A stretch of 64,000 bases of DNA, from positions 1,488,001 through 1,552,000 of the forward strand of contig NZ_JAASQV010000001.1 of assembly GCF_011761945.1 (NCBI RefSeq). The letters run 5' to 3'. The position numbers were made by a program, and so were the translations under genes. Shown here in pieces: positions 8,378-18,220 of this stretch. The notes beneath the pieces were generated by a model. It was not told the origin of the DNA. It saw nothing but the letters and a program-made list of their open reading frames with translations, and did not search any database. Positions within the stretch are counted from its first letter, which is position 1. Every line of letters starts with the position of its first letter. The DNA comes from Sphingomonas leidyi. Lineage in GTDB: Bacteria; Pseudomonadota; Alphaproteobacteria; Sphingomonadales; Sphingomonadaceae.

Positions 8378-8562
8378 CAGTCCTGCTCCGCCCCGGCTTC
8401 GCGCGCGATCAGCGCGTCGAGCGAACTCACCGCATCCTCGATGCGGGCGCGCAGCTTGGCGTGGCGCTGGGTGATCCGTTCGCAGGCATAGGCCCGCGCT
8501 GCGGCGGCTTTCTCGATGCGGACGAGGGCCTGTTCGATACGATCGGCGGGCGTACTTGCCAT
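8377..8562 (-). CDS. Small coiled-coil protein coupled to zapA
   Basis: A 61-residue reading frame beginning MASTPADRIEQALVRIEKAA and running as one long, charged, alanine-rich helix to its end. It has no membrane segment or signal. It overlaps zapA by one base in a TGATG junction, so it is almost certainly translated with it. Small coiled-coil genes next to zapA occur in other Alphaproteobacteria (for example DUF4164), and this could be a division-related partner of ZapA or FtsZ; that role is inferred from position only. Upstream it is divergent from tkt. Confidence 0.7.
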   Translation of the reverse strand: MASTPADRIEQALVRIEKAAAARAYACERITQRHAKLRARIEDAVSSLDALIAREAGAEQD

Positions 8563-8748
8563 GCCGCAAGCGTTACGCACCCCATCCGAACCTAGCAACC
8601 CCTGAATGGCAACGCCTGCCGGGCGGGTTCGACGAGGCGGACCGGAGCCGCGCCGGCCCGAGTCCGCCCGCCCTTCGGGATGTCGAGGCGGTTGACGTGG
8701 CGGTCCAAGGTGACCAAAGGCGTGCGCGCCAGCATCAGGGGACTCCAA

Positions 8749-10725
8749 GTGACCGCAAGCTTCGCCGATTGCGCCAATGCCATCCGGGCATTGTCGATGG
8801 ACGCCGTCGAGGCGGCCAATTCGGGGCATCCCGGCATGCCGATGGGCATGGCCGACGTGGCCACGGTGCTGTTCCAGGAGTATCTGAAGTTCGATCCGGC
8901 CGACCCGAAATGGGCGGACCGCGATCGTTTCGTGCTTTCGGCCGGGCACGGCTCGATGCTGCTCTATTCGACGCTCTATCTCACCGGCTATGCGCAGCCG
9001 ACGCTGCAGGACATTCGCGACTTCCGCCAGATCGGCAGCCCCTGCGCCGGCCATCCCGAGAATTTCGAGCTGCCGGGCGTGGAATGCACTACCGGCCCGC
9101 TCGGCCAGGGCTTTGCGATGGCGGTCGGCATGGCCGCTGCCGAGCGGCATTTGAACGCCATCTATGGCGACGGCCTGGTCGATCACCGCACCTGGGTGAT
9201 CGCCGGCGACGGCTGCCTGATGGAAGGCATCAACCATGAGGCGGTCGGTCTTGCCGGGCATCTGAAGCTCGGCAAGCTGATCGTGCTGTGGGACGACAAC
9301 AAGATCACGATCGACGGCGCGGTCTCGCTCTCGTCGAGCGAGGACATTCCCGCGCGCTACCGTGCCTCGGGCTGGCAGGTCGTCGAATGCGACGGCCATG
9401 ACCGGGCGGACATTGCCCGCGCGATCGACGAAGCGCTTGCCAGCGCGCTGCCCTCGCTCGTCCAGTGTCGCACGGTGATCGGCAAGGGCGCGCCCAACAA
9501 GCAGGGCTCGTCCAAGGTGCACGGATCGCCGCTGGGCGCGGACGAAGTCGCCGCTGCCCGGCAGGCGCTGGGCTGGAACCACCCGGCCTTCGAGATTCCG
9601 GGCGATATCCGCGAGACTTGGCTGGCGGCGGGCAAGCGCGGCGCCGTGCCGCACGCCGCGTGGAAGCAGCGCCTCGCGGAACATGAGGATCGCGCCGAGT
9701 TCGAGCGCCGGATGCGCGGCGAACTGCCGGCCTGGTTCTCGATGGCCGACCATATCCAGGGCCTGTTGGCCGCGCCGCAGAAGGTCGCGACCCGCAAGGC
9801 GAGCGAAATGGCGCTCGAGGCGATCAACGCGCAGATCCCGGACACCGTCGGCGGCTCGGCCGACCTGACCGGTTCGAACAACACGCTGACCAAGGGCCTG
9901 GGCACGTTCGGCGCGGACAATTACGCCAGCCGCTACGTCTATTACGGCATCCGCGAGTTCGGCATGTCGGCGGCGATGAACGGCATGGCGCTGCACGGCG
10001 GCGTGATCCCCTATGGCGGTACCTTCCTGGTCTTTGCCGACTATGCCCGCGCGGCGATCCGCCTTTCGGCCCTCCAGCAGGCGCGCGTCGTCTATGTGAT
10101 GACGCACGATTCGATCGGCCTGGGCGAGGACGGCCCGACGCACCAGCCGGTGGAGCACCTGACCAGCCTGCGCCTGATCCCCAATCTCGACGTCTATCGC
10201 CCGTGCGACGTGGTCGAGACCGCCGAATGCTGGGAACTCGCGCTCCAGCGCCAGGACGGCCCGGGCCTGCTCGCGCTCAGCCGCCAGAACCTGCCGCAGC
10301 TGCGCACCGAGGCCGCCGAGAACCGCTCGGCGCGCGGTGGCTATGCCATTCGCGAGGCCGAGGCGCCGCGCCAGGTGGTGCTGATCGCCAGCGGCTCCGA
10401 AGTCGAGATCGCCGTCGCCGTGCGCGACGGGCTGGAAGCCCAGGGCATAGGCGCCGATGTCGTCTCGATGCCGTGCTGGGAGCGCTTCGACGCGCAGGAT
10501 GCGCAGTACAAGCGCGACCTGTTGCCGGCGCATGCGCTCAAGGTCTCGATCGAGGCCGGCGCGACGCTGGGCTGGGAGCGATATACCGGCTTGGACGGGC
10601 TGAATTTCGGCGTGGATGGATTCGGCGCCTCGGGCCCTTATCTGAAGCTCTACGAGCATTTCGGGCTCACCGCGGGAGCCATCGTGCCGCGGATCGTCGA
10701 CAAGTTGAACGGAGAACAGGCATGA
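8749..10725 (+). CDS. tkt: Transketolase
   Basis: A 658-residue thiamine-diphosphate enzyme that transfers two-carbon ketol units between sugar phosphates in the pentose phosphate pathway. The N-terminal ThDP domain shows [19 protein letters not shown] and the GDGCLMEG...N metal/ThDP motif; the pyrimidine-binding domain has the catalytic Glu in [11 protein letters not shown] and [21 protein letters not shown] 8749 is chosen because family members begin a few residues before [16 protein letters not shown]; the same frame opens further upstream at 8680 without homology. The stop overlaps the gap ATG (ATGA). It is the first gene of the tkt-gap-pgk-fba cluster. Confidence 0.95.
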   Translation: MTASFADCANAIRALSMDAVEAANSGHPGMPMGMADVATVLFQEYLKFDPADPKWADRDRFVLSAGHGSMLLYSTLYLTGYAQPTLQDIRDFRQIGSPCAGHPENFELPGVECTTGPLGQGFAMAVGMAAAERHLNAIYGDGLVDHRTWVIAGDGCLMEGINHEAVGLAGHLKLGKLIVLWDDNKITIDGAVSLSSSEDIPARYRASGWQVVECDGHDRADIARAIDEALASALPSLVQCRTVIGKGAPNKQGSSKVHGSPLGADEVAAARQALGWNHPAFEIPGDIRETWLAAGKRGAVPHAAWKQRLAEHEDRAEFERRMRGELPAWFSMADHIQGLLAAPQKVATRKASEMALEAINAQIPDTVGGSADLTGSNNTLTKGLGTFGADNYASRYVYYGIREFGMSAAMNGMALHGGVIPYGGTFLVFADYARAAIRLSALQQARVVYVMTHDSIGLGEDGPTHQPVEHLTSLRLIPNLDVYRPCDVVETAECWELALQRQDGPGLLALSRQNLPQLRTEAAENRSARGGYAIREAEAPRQVVLIASGSEVEIAVAVRDGLEAQGIGADVVSMPCWERFDAQDAQYKRDLLPAHALKVSIEAGATLGWERYTGLDGLNFGVDGFGASGPYLKLYEHFGLTAGAIVPRIVDKLNGEQA

Positions 10726-11732
10726 CGAAGGTTGCGATCAACGGGTTCGGGCGCATCGGTCGACTGGTGGCGCGCGCGATCCTCGAGCGTCCCGACAGCG
10801 GGCTCGAGCTGGTCACGATCAACGACCTGGCCGATGCCAAGTCGAATGCGTGGCTGTTCTCGCGCGACAGCGTGCACGGCAAGTATCCGGGCACCGTCAC
10901 CGCCGAGGGCGACGATCTGGTCATCGACGGCAAGCACATCAAGGTGACCAAGGAGCGCGACCCCGCCAACCTGCCGCACGCCGAGAATGGCGTGGAGCTG
11001 GTGCTGGAGTGCACGGGCTTCTTCACCGACCGCGCCTCGGCCCAGAAGCATATCGATGCCGGCGCCAGGAAGGTGCTGATCTCGGCTCCGGGCAAGAATG
11101 TCGACCTCACCGTCGTGTTCGGCGTGAACCACGACAAGCTCGAGGCCGGCCATGCGATCGTCTCGAACGCGTCGTGCACCACCAACTGCCTGGCGCCGGT
11201 CGCCAAGGTGCTGAACGACACGATCGGCATCGAGCGCGGCCTGATGACCACGGTCCACGCCTATACCAACGACCAGAAGATCCTCGACCAGATCCACCCG
11301 GACCTGCGCCGCGCCCGTGCCGCCGCGATGAGCATCATCCCGACCACCACCGGCGCCGCCCGCGCCGTGGCCGAGGTGCTGCCCGAGCTCAAGGGCAAGC
11401 TCGACGGCTCGGCGATCCGCGTTCCGGTTCCGGACGGCTCGCTGGTGGACCTGACCTTCACGCCGAAGCGCGACACCACCGTCGAGGAAGTGAACGCGGT
11501 GCTGAAGGCGGCGTCGGAGAGCGGCCCGCTCAAGGGCATCCTGTGGTATACGGACGAGCCGCTTGTCTCGATCGACATCGTCCACACTTCGGCCTCGTCG
11601 ACCGTCGACAGCCTCGAGACCGCAGTGATCGACGGCAAGCTGGTGCGCGTCGTCAGCTGGTACGACAATGAATGGGGCTTCTCGAACCGCATGGTGGACA
11701 CCGCCAGCGCGATGGCGAAGCTGACGGCCTGA
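10722..11732 (+). CDS. gap: Glyceraldehyde-3-phosphate dehydrogenase, type I
   Basis: A 336-residue NAD(P)-dependent dehydrogenase that oxidises glyceraldehyde 3-phosphate to 1,3-bisphosphoglycerate. The Rossmann fold starts with [18 protein letters not shown], the catalytic motif SNASCTTNC places the active Cys at 152, and the substrate-loop VHAYTNDQ and C-terminal [15 protein letters not shown] are present. The [20 protein letters not shown] region is of the classical GapA kind rather than erythrose-4-phosphate dehydrogenase, though the two families are close. Its ATG overlaps the tkt stop by four bases, and pgk follows after a palindromic repeat. Confidence 0.95.
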   Translation: MTKVAINGFGRIGRLVARAILERPDSGLELVTINDLADAKSNAWLFSRDSVHGKYPGTVTAEGDDLVIDGKHIKVTKERDPANLPHAENGVELVLECTGFFTDRASAQKHIDAGARKVLISAPGKNVDLTVVFGVNHDKLEAGHAIVSNASCTTNCLAPVAKVLNDTIGIERGLMTTVHAYTNDQKILDQIHPDLRRARAAAMSIIPTTTGAARAVAEVLPELKGKLDGSAIRVPVPDGSLVDLTFTPKRDTTVEEVNAVLKAASESGPLKGILWYTDEPLVSIDIVHTSASSTVDSLETAVIDGKLVRVVSWYDNEWGFSNRMVDTASAMAKLTA

Positions 11733-11733
11733 G

Positions 11734-11817
11734 CCGTCATCCCGGCGAAAGTCGGGATCTCGTGAGGCACTCTGCTCGCTCCATCTCCTGAGGTCCCGGC
11801 TTTCGCCGGGATGACGG
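11734..11817. repeat. Inverted GTCATCCCGG palindromic repeat pair between gap and pgk
   Basis: Arm 1 (11734-11757) starts CCGTCATCCCGGCGAAAGTC, and arm 2 (11794-11817) is its near-perfect reverse complement ending GGGATGACGG. Each arm also contains a smaller GC hairpin with an AAAG or CTTT loop. The structure could lower transcription from gap into pgk or stabilise the upstream mRNA 3' end. It belongs to the palindrome family found elsewhere in the window. Confidence 0.85.
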
Positions 11818-11850
11818 AGTTGGGGCGAGCGCTCGATTTGTGAGGACGAT

Positions 11851-13068
11851 ATGACCCGCCCCTTCAAGACGCTCGACGACATCTCCGAAGTCATGGGCGG
11901 CGACATCGCCGGCAAGCGCGTGCTGGTCCGCGAGGACCTGAACGTGCCGATGGCCGATGGCCAGGTGACCGACGATACCCGGCTGCGCGCCGCGGTGCAG
12001 ACCGTCGCCGAGCTGGCGGACAAGGGCGCCAAGGTCGTGGTCCTCGCGCATTTCGGGCGCCCCAAGGGCCAGCGCAACCCGGAGATGAGCCTGTCGCTCG
12101 TCACCCGGCCGTTCAGCCATGTCCTCGGCCGCGAAGTGCGCTTCATCGACACCGACGGCGCGGCGGAGGCGATCGACGCGATGGGCGAGGGCGACATCGC
12201 CCTGCTGGAAAATACCCGCTTCGACGCCGGCGAAGAGAAGAACGCGCCCGAGACCGTCGAGGCGCTCGCCGCGCTGGGCGACCTCTATGTCAACGACGCC
12301 TTCTCGGCGGCGCACCGCGCCCATGCCTCGACCGAGGGGCTGGCGCACAAGCTGCCCGCATTCGCCGGCCGCCAGATGGAAGCCGAGCTCGACGCGCTCG
12401 ACAAGGCGCTGGGCAATCCCGAGCATCCGGTGGCGGCGGTGGTCGGTGGCGCCAAGGTCTCGACCAAGCTCGACGTGCTCAAGCACCTGGTCGACAAGGT
12501 CGATCACCTGATCATCGGCGGCGGCATGGCCAACACCTTCCTCGCCGCGCGCGGCGTCGATGTGGGCAAGAGCCTGTGCGAGCACGACCTGACCGGCACC
12601 GCCGAGGAGATCCTCGACGCGGCCGATCGCGCGAACTGCACCGTGCATCTGCCCTATGACGTGGTGGTGGCGAAGGAATTCGCGGCCAACCCGCCGAGCC
12701 TGCGCACCGTCAACGTCCATGAAGTCGCGGCCGACGAGATGATCCTCGACATCGGCCCGGCGGCGACCGAGGCGCTGGCGGACGTGCTCAAGACCTGCCG
12801 CACCCTGGTGTGGAACGGCCCGCTCGGCGCCTTCGAGACGCCGCCGTTCGACGCGGCGACCATCAGCCTCGCCAAGACCGCGGCGGCGCTCACCAAGGAA
12901 GGCCAGCTCGTCTCGGTCGCCGGCGGCGGCGACACGGTGGCAGCGCTCAACCAGGCCGGCGTGGCGAGCGACTTCACCTTCGTGTCCACGGCGGGCGGCG
13001 CTTTCCTCGAATGGATGGAAGGCAAGGAGCTGCCGGGCGTCGCCGCGCTGCATCGGACGCGCGACTGA
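11851..13068 (+). CDS. pgk: Phosphoglycerate kinase
   Basis: A 405-residue two-domain kinase making ATP from 1,3-bisphosphoglycerate and ADP (or the reverse in gluconeogenesis). Signatures include [11 protein letters not shown] near residue 25 (usually VRVDLNVP; here Glu replaces Val), [26 protein letters not shown], and the nucleotide loop [15 protein letters not shown] near the C-terminus. The N-terminus is slightly longer than in many homologues ([10 protein letters not shown]). It is separated from gap by 118 bases holding an inverted repeat, and is convergent with the tlpA-like gene. Confidence 0.96.
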   Translation: MTRPFKTLDDISEVMGGDIAGKRVLVREDLNVPMADGQVTDDTRLRAAVQTVAELADKGAKVVVLAHFGRPKGQRNPEMSLSLVTRPFSHVLGREVRFIDTDGAAEAIDAMGEGDIALLENTRFDAGEEKNAPETVEALAALGDLYVNDAFSAAHRAHASTEGLAHKLPAFAGRQMEAELDALDKALGNPEHPVAAVVGGAKVSTKLDVLKHLVDKVDHLIIGGGMANTFLAARGVDVGKSLCEHDLTGTAEEILDAADRANCTVHLPYDVVVAKEFAANPPSLRTVNVHEVAADEMILDIGPAATEALADVLKTCRTLVWNGPLGAFETPPFDAATISLAKTAAALTKEGQLVSVAGGGDTVAALNQAGVASDFTFVSTAGGAFLEWMEGKELPGVAALHRTRD

Positions 13069-13191
13069 ACGGGAAAGGGCGCCTGCCGGTGCCCCTATTC
13101 CTTGTATTTTACGGCGCTTCCGAAGGGATAGCACCAGAACGGCTATTGTGCCCGGCAAGTGCCGAGCCTGGTGACGATGCGCTGAGCGGCG

Positions 13192-13713
13192 CTATTTCGC
13201 CTTCTCGTTGAGCAGCGGCACCAGCAAGGTGTTGAGGCTCTCCAGCGTGAAGGCGCCGGCCTTGGCATAGCGGACCACGCCGTTGCGATCGATCACGATA
13301 TTGGTGGGCACCGCGCCTCCGAGCACGTCATAGGGGCCCTTGATCGAGCGGACCGGCTCGATGTGCATCACGTCGAACAGCTTCTTGAGCTGATAGGGCT
13401 TGAGCGAATCCTCGGTCGTGACCGCATAGACGCGGAGGCCGGCGTCCTTGCGCAGCTCGTAATAGCGATCGAGCGTCGGCAGTTCCGTGCGGCAGGGGAC
13501 GCACCATGTCGCCCAGAAATTGAGCACGACCACATTGCCGCGCAGCTCGTCGAACGAGATCTTGCCGCCATTGATCAGCCGCAAGGTGAATGGCGGTGCC
13601 GGCTGACCCTCCTTGACTGTCGCGAACATCGGCTGCGGGGCCGGTGCGGCACCGAGCAGTGCCAGCGGCAGCACGGCGAGCGCCAGCCGCCTGGAAAGCG
13701 AAGAGATCCCCAT
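13192..13713 (-). CDS. TlpA-like periplasmic thioredoxin
   Basis: A 173-residue exported thiol:disulfide protein. The signal peptide covers about residues 1-24 (LSRRLALAVLPLALLGAAPA); the mature domain is AhpC/TSA-Redoxin/TlpA-like with the active site FWATWCVPCRTELP, the cis-Pro segment GAVPTNIVID and the IDRNG turn. Such proteins reduce periplasmic disulfides, often for cytochrome c or Cu(A) maturation. The ATG at 13713 is preceded by AGGGGAC; a further ATG 27 bases upstream lacks one. It is convergent with pgk and divergent from fba, and its partner proteins are not in this window. Confidence 0.88.
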   Translation of the reverse strand: MGISSLSRRLALAVLPLALLGAAPAPQPMFATVKEGQPAPPFTLRLINGGKISFDELRGNVVVLNFWATWCVPCRTELPTLDRYYELRKDAGLRVYAVTTEDSLKPYQLKKLFDVMHIEPVRSIKGPYDVLGGAVPTNIVIDRNGVVRYAKAGAFTLESLNTLLVPLLNEKAK

Positions 13714-13893
13714 GTTTCGTCCCCTGTTGCCCGGCTTCATGCTGTCGCGGGCAGGAGGAGGCGTCAAGCATGGCCCAGGGGCCCGTTCGTAGCCTTGCTG
13801 GAAAAGCCCGTGCGTGGCAGCGTTGTCAGGCTTTTCGCTTGCGAAACCGGGCGATAGGGGCTCGTTCAGCACTACACGAACAAGGGAAAATCC

Positions 13894-14808
13894 ATGTCGA
13901 TCACGCCCGCTGTCAAAGCCATCCTCGCCAATTACGAGTCCGACAATCCCGGCGTGAAGGCCAATCTCGCCCGCATCCTGATGCAGGGGAAGCTGGGCGG
14001 CACCGGCAAGCTGATCATCCTGCCGGTGGACCAGGGCTTCGAGCATGGTCCGGCGCGCAGCTTCGCGGTGAACCCCGCGGCCTATGATCCGCACTACCAT
14101 TATCAGCTGGCGATCGACGCGGGCCTCAGCGCCTATGCCGCGCCGCTCGGCATGATCGAGGCCGGTGCGGACAGCTTCGCCGGCCAGATCCCGACCATCC
14201 TCAAGGTCAACAGCTCGAACAGCTGGGCGACCGCGATCGACCAGGCCGTCACCGGCGGCGTCGACGATGCGCTGCGGCTCGGCTGCTCGGCGATCGGCTT
14301 CACCATCTATCCGGGCGCCGACGACGTTTTCGGCATGATGGAGGAGATCAAGGAGCTGCGGGCGGAGGCTGCCTCGGTCGGTATCGCCACGGTGATCTGG
14401 TCCTACCCGCGCGGCGGCAAGCTCTCGAAGGACGGCGAGCTGGCGCTCGATGTCGGCGCCTATGCCGCGCACATGGCGGCGCTGCTCGGCGCGCACATCA
14501 TCAAGGTGAAGCTGCCGAGCGCGCATATCGAGCAGAAGGAAGCGCAGAAGGTCTATGAGGGCACCGATTGGTCGGCGCAGTCGGACCGCGTGAAGCATGT
14601 GGCGCAGAGCTGCTTCGCCGGCCGCCGCATCGTCGTCTTCTCGGGCGGCGCGGCCAAGGGCGCCGACGCGGTCTACCAGGACGCGCGCGACATTCGCGAC
14701 GGCGGCGGCAACGGCTCGATCATCGGCCGCAACACCTTCCAGCGCCCCCGCGACGAGGCGCTGGCGATGCTCGACAAGCTGGTGCGCATCTACAAGAACG
14801 AGGAATGA
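13894..14808 (+). CDS. Class I fructose-bisphosphate aldolase (FbaB/DhnA type)
   Basis: A 304-residue Schiff-base aldolase of the archaeal/DhnA-type class I group, cleaving fructose 1,6-bisphosphate to two triose phosphates without a metal. Family features are LPVDQGFEHGPARSF near residue 45, KVNSSNSW, GFTIYPGADD, and the lysine-containing HIIKVKLPS strand with the phosphate-binding FSGGAAKG and IIGRNTFQRP motifs. Class II aldolase zinc ligands are absent. The neighbourhood (tkt, gap, pgk) fits glycolysis or gluconeogenesis. It is not overlapped by pgk: the tlpA-like gene on the other strand intervenes, so it probably has its own promoter in 13714-13893. Confidence 0.92.
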   Translation: MSITPAVKAILANYESDNPGVKANLARILMQGKLGGTGKLIILPVDQGFEHGPARSFAVNPAAYDPHYHYQLAIDAGLSAYAAPLGMIEAGADSFAGQIPTILKVNSSNSWATAIDQAVTGGVDDALRLGCSAIGFTIYPGADDVFGMMEEIKELRAEAASVGIATVIWSYPRGGKLSKDGELALDVGAYAAHMAALLGAHIIKVKLPSAHIEQKEAQKVYEGTDWSAQSDRVKHVAQSCFAGRRIVVFSGGAAKGADAVYQDARDIRDGGGNGSIIGRNTFQRPRDEALAMLDKLVRIYKNEE

Positions 14809-14963
14809 TCGATCGCCGACCCGCGCCGGCACGGGGAAGGCCGGTCGCGCTGCGCTCGGGCGGCCGCTGATCGCGGGGTTCGAACCCATGTCGAGACGCG
14901 GCCCGTGGGCGGCGTGCGGATAGCGGGCTAGCGGCGGGCGCAATCGGGACGAGGGAGCGAGGC

Positions 14964-15629
14964 ATGACCCAGGATTGGACCGCAGTGGATGGCTATATCG
15001 CCGGCAAGCTGATCGGCGCGGACCCGGTGCTCGACGCCGCGCTTTCCGCCAATGCCGGGGGCGGGTTGCCGGCGATCGACGTATCGGCGGCGCAGGGGCG
15101 GATGCTCGAATTGTTCGCACGGATGACCGGTGCGCGCCGCATCCTCGAAGTGGGGACGCTGGGCGGCTATTCGACGATCTGCCTTGCCCGCGCCCTGCCC
15201 GAGGACGGGCAGCTGGTGACGCTCGAGCTCGATCCGCATCATGCCGAAGTGGCGCGGGCCAATCTGGCCCGGGCCGGGCTCGGCGATCGCTGCGAGGTGC
15301 GGGTCGGGCCGGCGGTGGAAACGCTCGCGACGATGATTGCGGCGGGCGAGGGGCCGTTCGACCTCGTGTTCATCGATGCCGACAAGCCGGGCAACGTCGC
15401 CTATCTGGACGCCGCGCTGAAGCTCGCCCGGCCGGGCAGCGTGATCGTGGTCGACAATGTGGTCCGGGGCGGCGGGGTGCTCGACGCGGACAGCACCGAT
15501 CGCAGCGTGATCGGCACCCGGGCGCTGTTCGACGCGGTCGCATCCGAGCCCCGCCTCGACGCCACCGCGATCCAGACGGTGGGCGACAAGGGCTGGGACG
15601 GCTTCCTGCTGGCAGTGGTGAAGCGCTGA
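14964..15629 (+). CDS. O-methyltransferase family 3 (CCoAMT-like), SAM-dependent
   Basis: A 221-residue soluble methyltransferase. The SAM-binding glycine motif is ILEVGTLGGYST near residue 62, followed by VTLELDPHH (motif II, acidic end of beta-2) and DLVFIDADKPGN (motif IV, divalent-metal Asp of the CCoAMT family), and IVVDNVVRGGGV. Family members methylate catechol-type hydroxyls in small molecules, but bacterial substrates are mostly unknown. The ATG at 14964 is preceded by GAGGGAGCGAGG. It lies between fba and thiE, 22 bases before the latter, and is probably co-transcribed with it. Confidence 0.88.
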   Translation: MTQDWTAVDGYIAGKLIGADPVLDAALSANAGGGLPAIDVSAAQGRMLELFARMTGARRILEVGTLGGYSTICLARALPEDGQLVTLELDPHHAEVARANLARAGLGDRCEVRVGPAVETLATMIAAGEGPFDLVFIDADKPGNVAYLDAALKLARPGSVIVVDNVVRGGGVLDADSTDRSVIGTRALFDAVASEPRLDATAIQTVGDKGWDGFLLAVVKR

Positions 15630-15651
15630 AAGCTGGGCTAAGGCTCCAGCG

Positions 15652-16338
15652 ATGATCGACCTGGATGAAGACGGCCTGCCGCCGCTCGACCCGAATTTCG
15701 CCGCGCAGTTCCAACGGGACGTGCGCCGCCCGCCCTGCCAGCTCTACCTGATCTCGCCGCTCGAGGTGGGGGGCTCCTTTCCGGAGCGATTGAAGCGCGC
15801 GCTCGGTGCCGGCGCCGTGGCGGCGTTCCAGTTTCGAGTGAAGGGCGTCGACCAGCACGAGGCCGCCCGCCTTGCCGAGCCTCTCCGGAAGATCTGCGCC
15901 GATGCCGATGTCGCCTTCATCGTCAACGACAGCGTGAGCCTGGCCAAGCGGCTGGGCGCCGACGGCGTGCATCTGGGCCAGGAGGACGGCGATCCGCGCG
16001 AGGCGCGCTCGGTGCTCGGCCCGCAGGTGCAGATCGGGGTGACGTGTCACGACAGCCGCCACCTGGCGATGGAAGCGGGTGAGGCGGGGGCGGATTATGT
16101 CGCGTTCGGCGCCTTTTACCCCACCGCCACCAAGGAGACCCGGCATCGGCCCGAGCCGGTGATCCTCAGCTGGTGGTCGGCGCTGTTCGAGCTGCCCTGC
16201 GTTGCGATCGGCGGCATCACGCCGGAGAACGCCGCGCCGCTGGTCAAGGCGGGTGCGGACTTCCTCGCGGTGTCCAATGCCGTGTGGGGCGGGGACGAGG
16301 AAGCCGCGGTGAAGGCGTTCGCCGAGATGCTGGCCTGA
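15652..16338 (+). CDS. thiE: Thiamine phosphate synthase
   Basis: A 228-residue TIM-barrel enzyme that joins hydroxymethylpyrimidine diphosphate and thiazole phosphate into thiamine phosphate. Diagnostic segments are FQFRVKG (normally QLRxK), AFIVNDSVSLAKRLGADGVH with LGQED after it, GADYVAFGAFYPTATKE and VAIGGITPENAAPLV. The N-terminus carries about 35 extra residues before LYLISP, seen in some alphaproteobacterial versions. The placement after fba in the tkt-gap-pgk-fba cluster is a recurrent alphaproteobacterial arrangement, fitting since transketolase needs thiamine diphosphate. No THI-box riboswitch was recognised upstream. Confidence 0.9.
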   Translation: MIDLDEDGLPPLDPNFAAQFQRDVRRPPCQLYLISPLEVGGSFPERLKRALGAGAVAAFQFRVKGVDQHEAARLAEPLRKICADADVAFIVNDSVSLAKRLGADGVHLGQEDGDPREARSVLGPQVQIGVTCHDSRHLAMEAGEAGADYVAFGAFYPTATKETRHRPEPVILSWWSALFELPCVAIGGITPENAAPLVKAGADFLAVSNAVWGGDEEAAVKAFAEMLA

Positions 16339-16435
16339 CCCCATTCGTCGCCCCGGGGGAAGAGCCGGGAAGGCGGAAACACTCGGAGTTCCAGCCGTTG
16401 TTCTTGCGGAACGTCATCTGCAGGAGCTTGATTCG

Positions 16436-17443
16436 GTGCGGAAATTTCTCGGACTAGCAACTTGTCTCGCCTGTGCCTCCATCGGTCCCGCCGCGGCGGG
16501 GCAGGCGGGAACTTCCGGCAGGCCGCCGCTCGATCATTCGGTCCTGCATGCCCAGGTGATCCTCGATCATCTCGGCTTCTCGCCCGGCATTCTCGACGGG
16601 CGCGAGGGCCAGTCGCTCACGGCCGCGCTGAAGGGGTTCCAGGCCGCGCGCGGGCTGCCGGCCACCGGCAAGCTCGACCCGGCGACGCTGCGCGCGCTTG
16701 CGCCCTATGCCTCGCTGCGCCCGGTCCGTCGGCTGACGCTCGATGCCGACACGCTCCGGGGGCCGTATGTCAATCCGATTCCCAAGGACCCCGAGGAACA
16801 GGCGAAGCTGCCCTCGCTCGCCTATACGCGCCCGCTCGAGAAGCTGGCCGAGATGTTCCACACCACGCCCGAGGTGCTGGTGGAGCTCAATCCGGGCGGC
16901 GCCAGGATCGCACCGGGTGCGGAGTTCGTCTTCCCCAACGCGCTCCCGGCCTCGCGCGACTATCCGGCGGACATCAAGCCGGAATGGCGGCGGACGCTCG
17001 CCATGCTCAACGTCGAGGCCAAGGTGCCCGAGGCCGATCACATCGTGGTCGACAAGAGCGAGAAGGTGCTCAAGGTCTACGACAGGCGGGAACGCCTGGT
17101 CGCCCAGTTCAGCGCGACCATGGGCAGCGCGCACGATCCGCTGCCGATCGGCACCTGGAAGATCAACGGGGCGGACACCAATCCGAAATTCCATTACAAC
17201 CCCAAGCTGTTCTGGGACGCGAAGAAGGGCAGTGACCCGGCGATGCTGCCGCCGGGACCGAACGGCCCGGTGGGGGTGGTGTGGCTGGACCTTTCCAAGG
17301 AGCATTACGGCATCCATGGCACGCCCGAACCGCAGCTGATCGGCCGCACCGAGAGCCATGGCTGCATCCGCTTGACCAACTGGGATGCGGCGCGGCTCGC
17401 ACTGATGGTCAGGCCGGGCACCCGGGCGGTGTTCCGGGAATAG
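16436..17443 (+). CDS. L,D-transpeptidase with peptidoglycan-binding domain
   Basis: A 335-residue exported protein. A signal peptide (residues 1-22, LGLATCLACASIGPAAAGQA) is followed by a PG_binding_1 domain at about 38-88 (ILDHLGFSPGILDGREGQSL), a LysM-like segment near 125-165 (LEKLAEMFHTTPEVLVELNP), and a YkuD catalytic domain from about 200, with IHGTPEP and the active-site motif ESHGCIRLTNWDAARL (Cys near 310). Such enzymes make 3-3 crosslinks in peptidoglycan or attach proteins to it. The start is GTG 16436, with GCAGGAGC upstream. An M23 peptidase follows after five bases, so the two form a cell-wall remodelling pair. Confidence 0.92.
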   Translation: MRKFLGLATCLACASIGPAAAGQAGTSGRPPLDHSVLHAQVILDHLGFSPGILDGREGQSLTAALKGFQAARGLPATGKLDPATLRALAPYASLRPVRRLTLDADTLRGPYVNPIPKDPEEQAKLPSLAYTRPLEKLAEMFHTTPEVLVELNPGGARIAPGAEFVFPNALPASRDYPADIKPEWRRTLAMLNVEAKVPEADHIVVDKSEKVLKVYDRRERLVAQFSATMGSAHDPLPIGTWKINGADTNPKFHYNPKLFWDAKKGSDPAMLPPGPNGPVGVVWLDLSKEHYGIHGTPEPQLIGRTESHGCIRLTNWDAARLALMVRPGTRAVFRE

Positions 17444-17448
17444 GAACC

Positions 17449-18048
17449 ATGCGGCTCTGGGCGAAGCGGGCCGGCTGGGGCCTGGGCGCATTGCTGGCGC
17501 TGCTGGCGATGGGGTTCCTGTCGCTGGTGCGGGTCACGGTGCAGCCCGCCGCGCCGATCGCCCTGCCGGAGCTTGCCGGCCCCCAGAACGCGGCCCCTGC
17601 CGGCTCGGGCGATTCCACCGAGCTGATCATTCCGGTGGAAGGCGTGACCGCGAGCCAGCTCCGCGACAGCTGGGGCCAGAGCCGCGGCAACGGATCGCGC
17701 GCGCATCATGCGATCGACATCATGGCCCCCCGGGGTACGCCGGTACTCGCCGCGGCATCGGGCACGGTCGAGAAGGTCTTCGACAGCGTGAACGGCGGGC
17801 ACACCCTCTATGTCCGCACCCGGGACGGTGCGACGATCCATTACTACGCGCATCTCGACAGCTGGCTGGTGGAGGAGAGGCAGCCGGTGCGCCAGGGCGA
17901 GCGCATCGCGGCGGTGGGCGATAGCGGCAGTGCGTCGGGCGGCGCGCCCCATCTCCACTTCGAGATCAAGCGCATGCGGCCGGGCGAGGGCTGGTGGCAG
18001 GGACAGAATGTCAATCCCTATCCGCTGCTGCGGAATGCCGGGCCGTGA
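17449..18048 (+). CDS. M23 family metallopeptidase (LytM domain)
   Basis: A 199-residue protein with one N-terminal membrane anchor or signal (about residues 8-30, GLGALLALLAMGFLSLVRV) and a LytM/peptidase M23 domain from about residue 80. Zinc ligands are visible in HHAIDIMAPRGTPV (HxxxD) and in PHLHFEIKR (HxH). M23 enzymes cut peptide crosslinks in peptidoglycan. The metal-ligand set appears complete, so activity is expected, unlike EnvC/NlpD regulators. The ATG at 17449 follows the transpeptidase stop by five bases, with TAGGAACC as ribosome binding site. Confidence 0.9.
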   Translation: MRLWAKRAGWGLGALLALLAMGFLSLVRVTVQPAAPIALPELAGPQNAAPAGSGDSTELIIPVEGVTASQLRDSWGQSRGNGSRAHHAIDIMAPRGTPVLAAASGTVEKVFDSVNGGHTLYVRTRDGATIHYYAHLDSWLVEERQPVRQGERIAAVGDSGSASGGAPHLHFEIKRMRPGEGWWQGQNVNPYPLLRNAGP

Positions 18049-18062
18049 TCCGTCCTCTCGTC

Positions 18063-18120
18063 GGAAGCCGGGATCTCGTGCGGCAGATCGGACAGCATGC
18101 GGCACGAGACCCCGGCTTCC
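18063..18120. repeat. Inverted repeat GGAAGCCGGGATCTCGTGC, terminator-like
   Basis: The arm at 18063-18081 is matched by its reverse complement at 18102-18120 with one G-T pair, leaving a 20-base loop. It directly follows the M23 peptidase stop and shares the CCGGGATCTCGTG wording of the repeat at 11750-11765. It is probably a transcription stop or mRNA stabiliser. Confidence 0.8.
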
Positions 18121-18220
18121 TCCGGCGCGGCCGGAGAAGGGCGGGGGTGGCTTGCCCAAGTCCTCGCGCGCGGCTAAAGGCGCCGGCTCAGCTCTTTCTC
18201 AGTTCCAGTAGGTCTCGACC

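Noticed and set aside
15630..15652. Thiamine riboswitch before thiE
   Set aside because: Only 22 bases separate thiE from the methyltransferase and no THI-box pattern is seen here or before the upstream gene.
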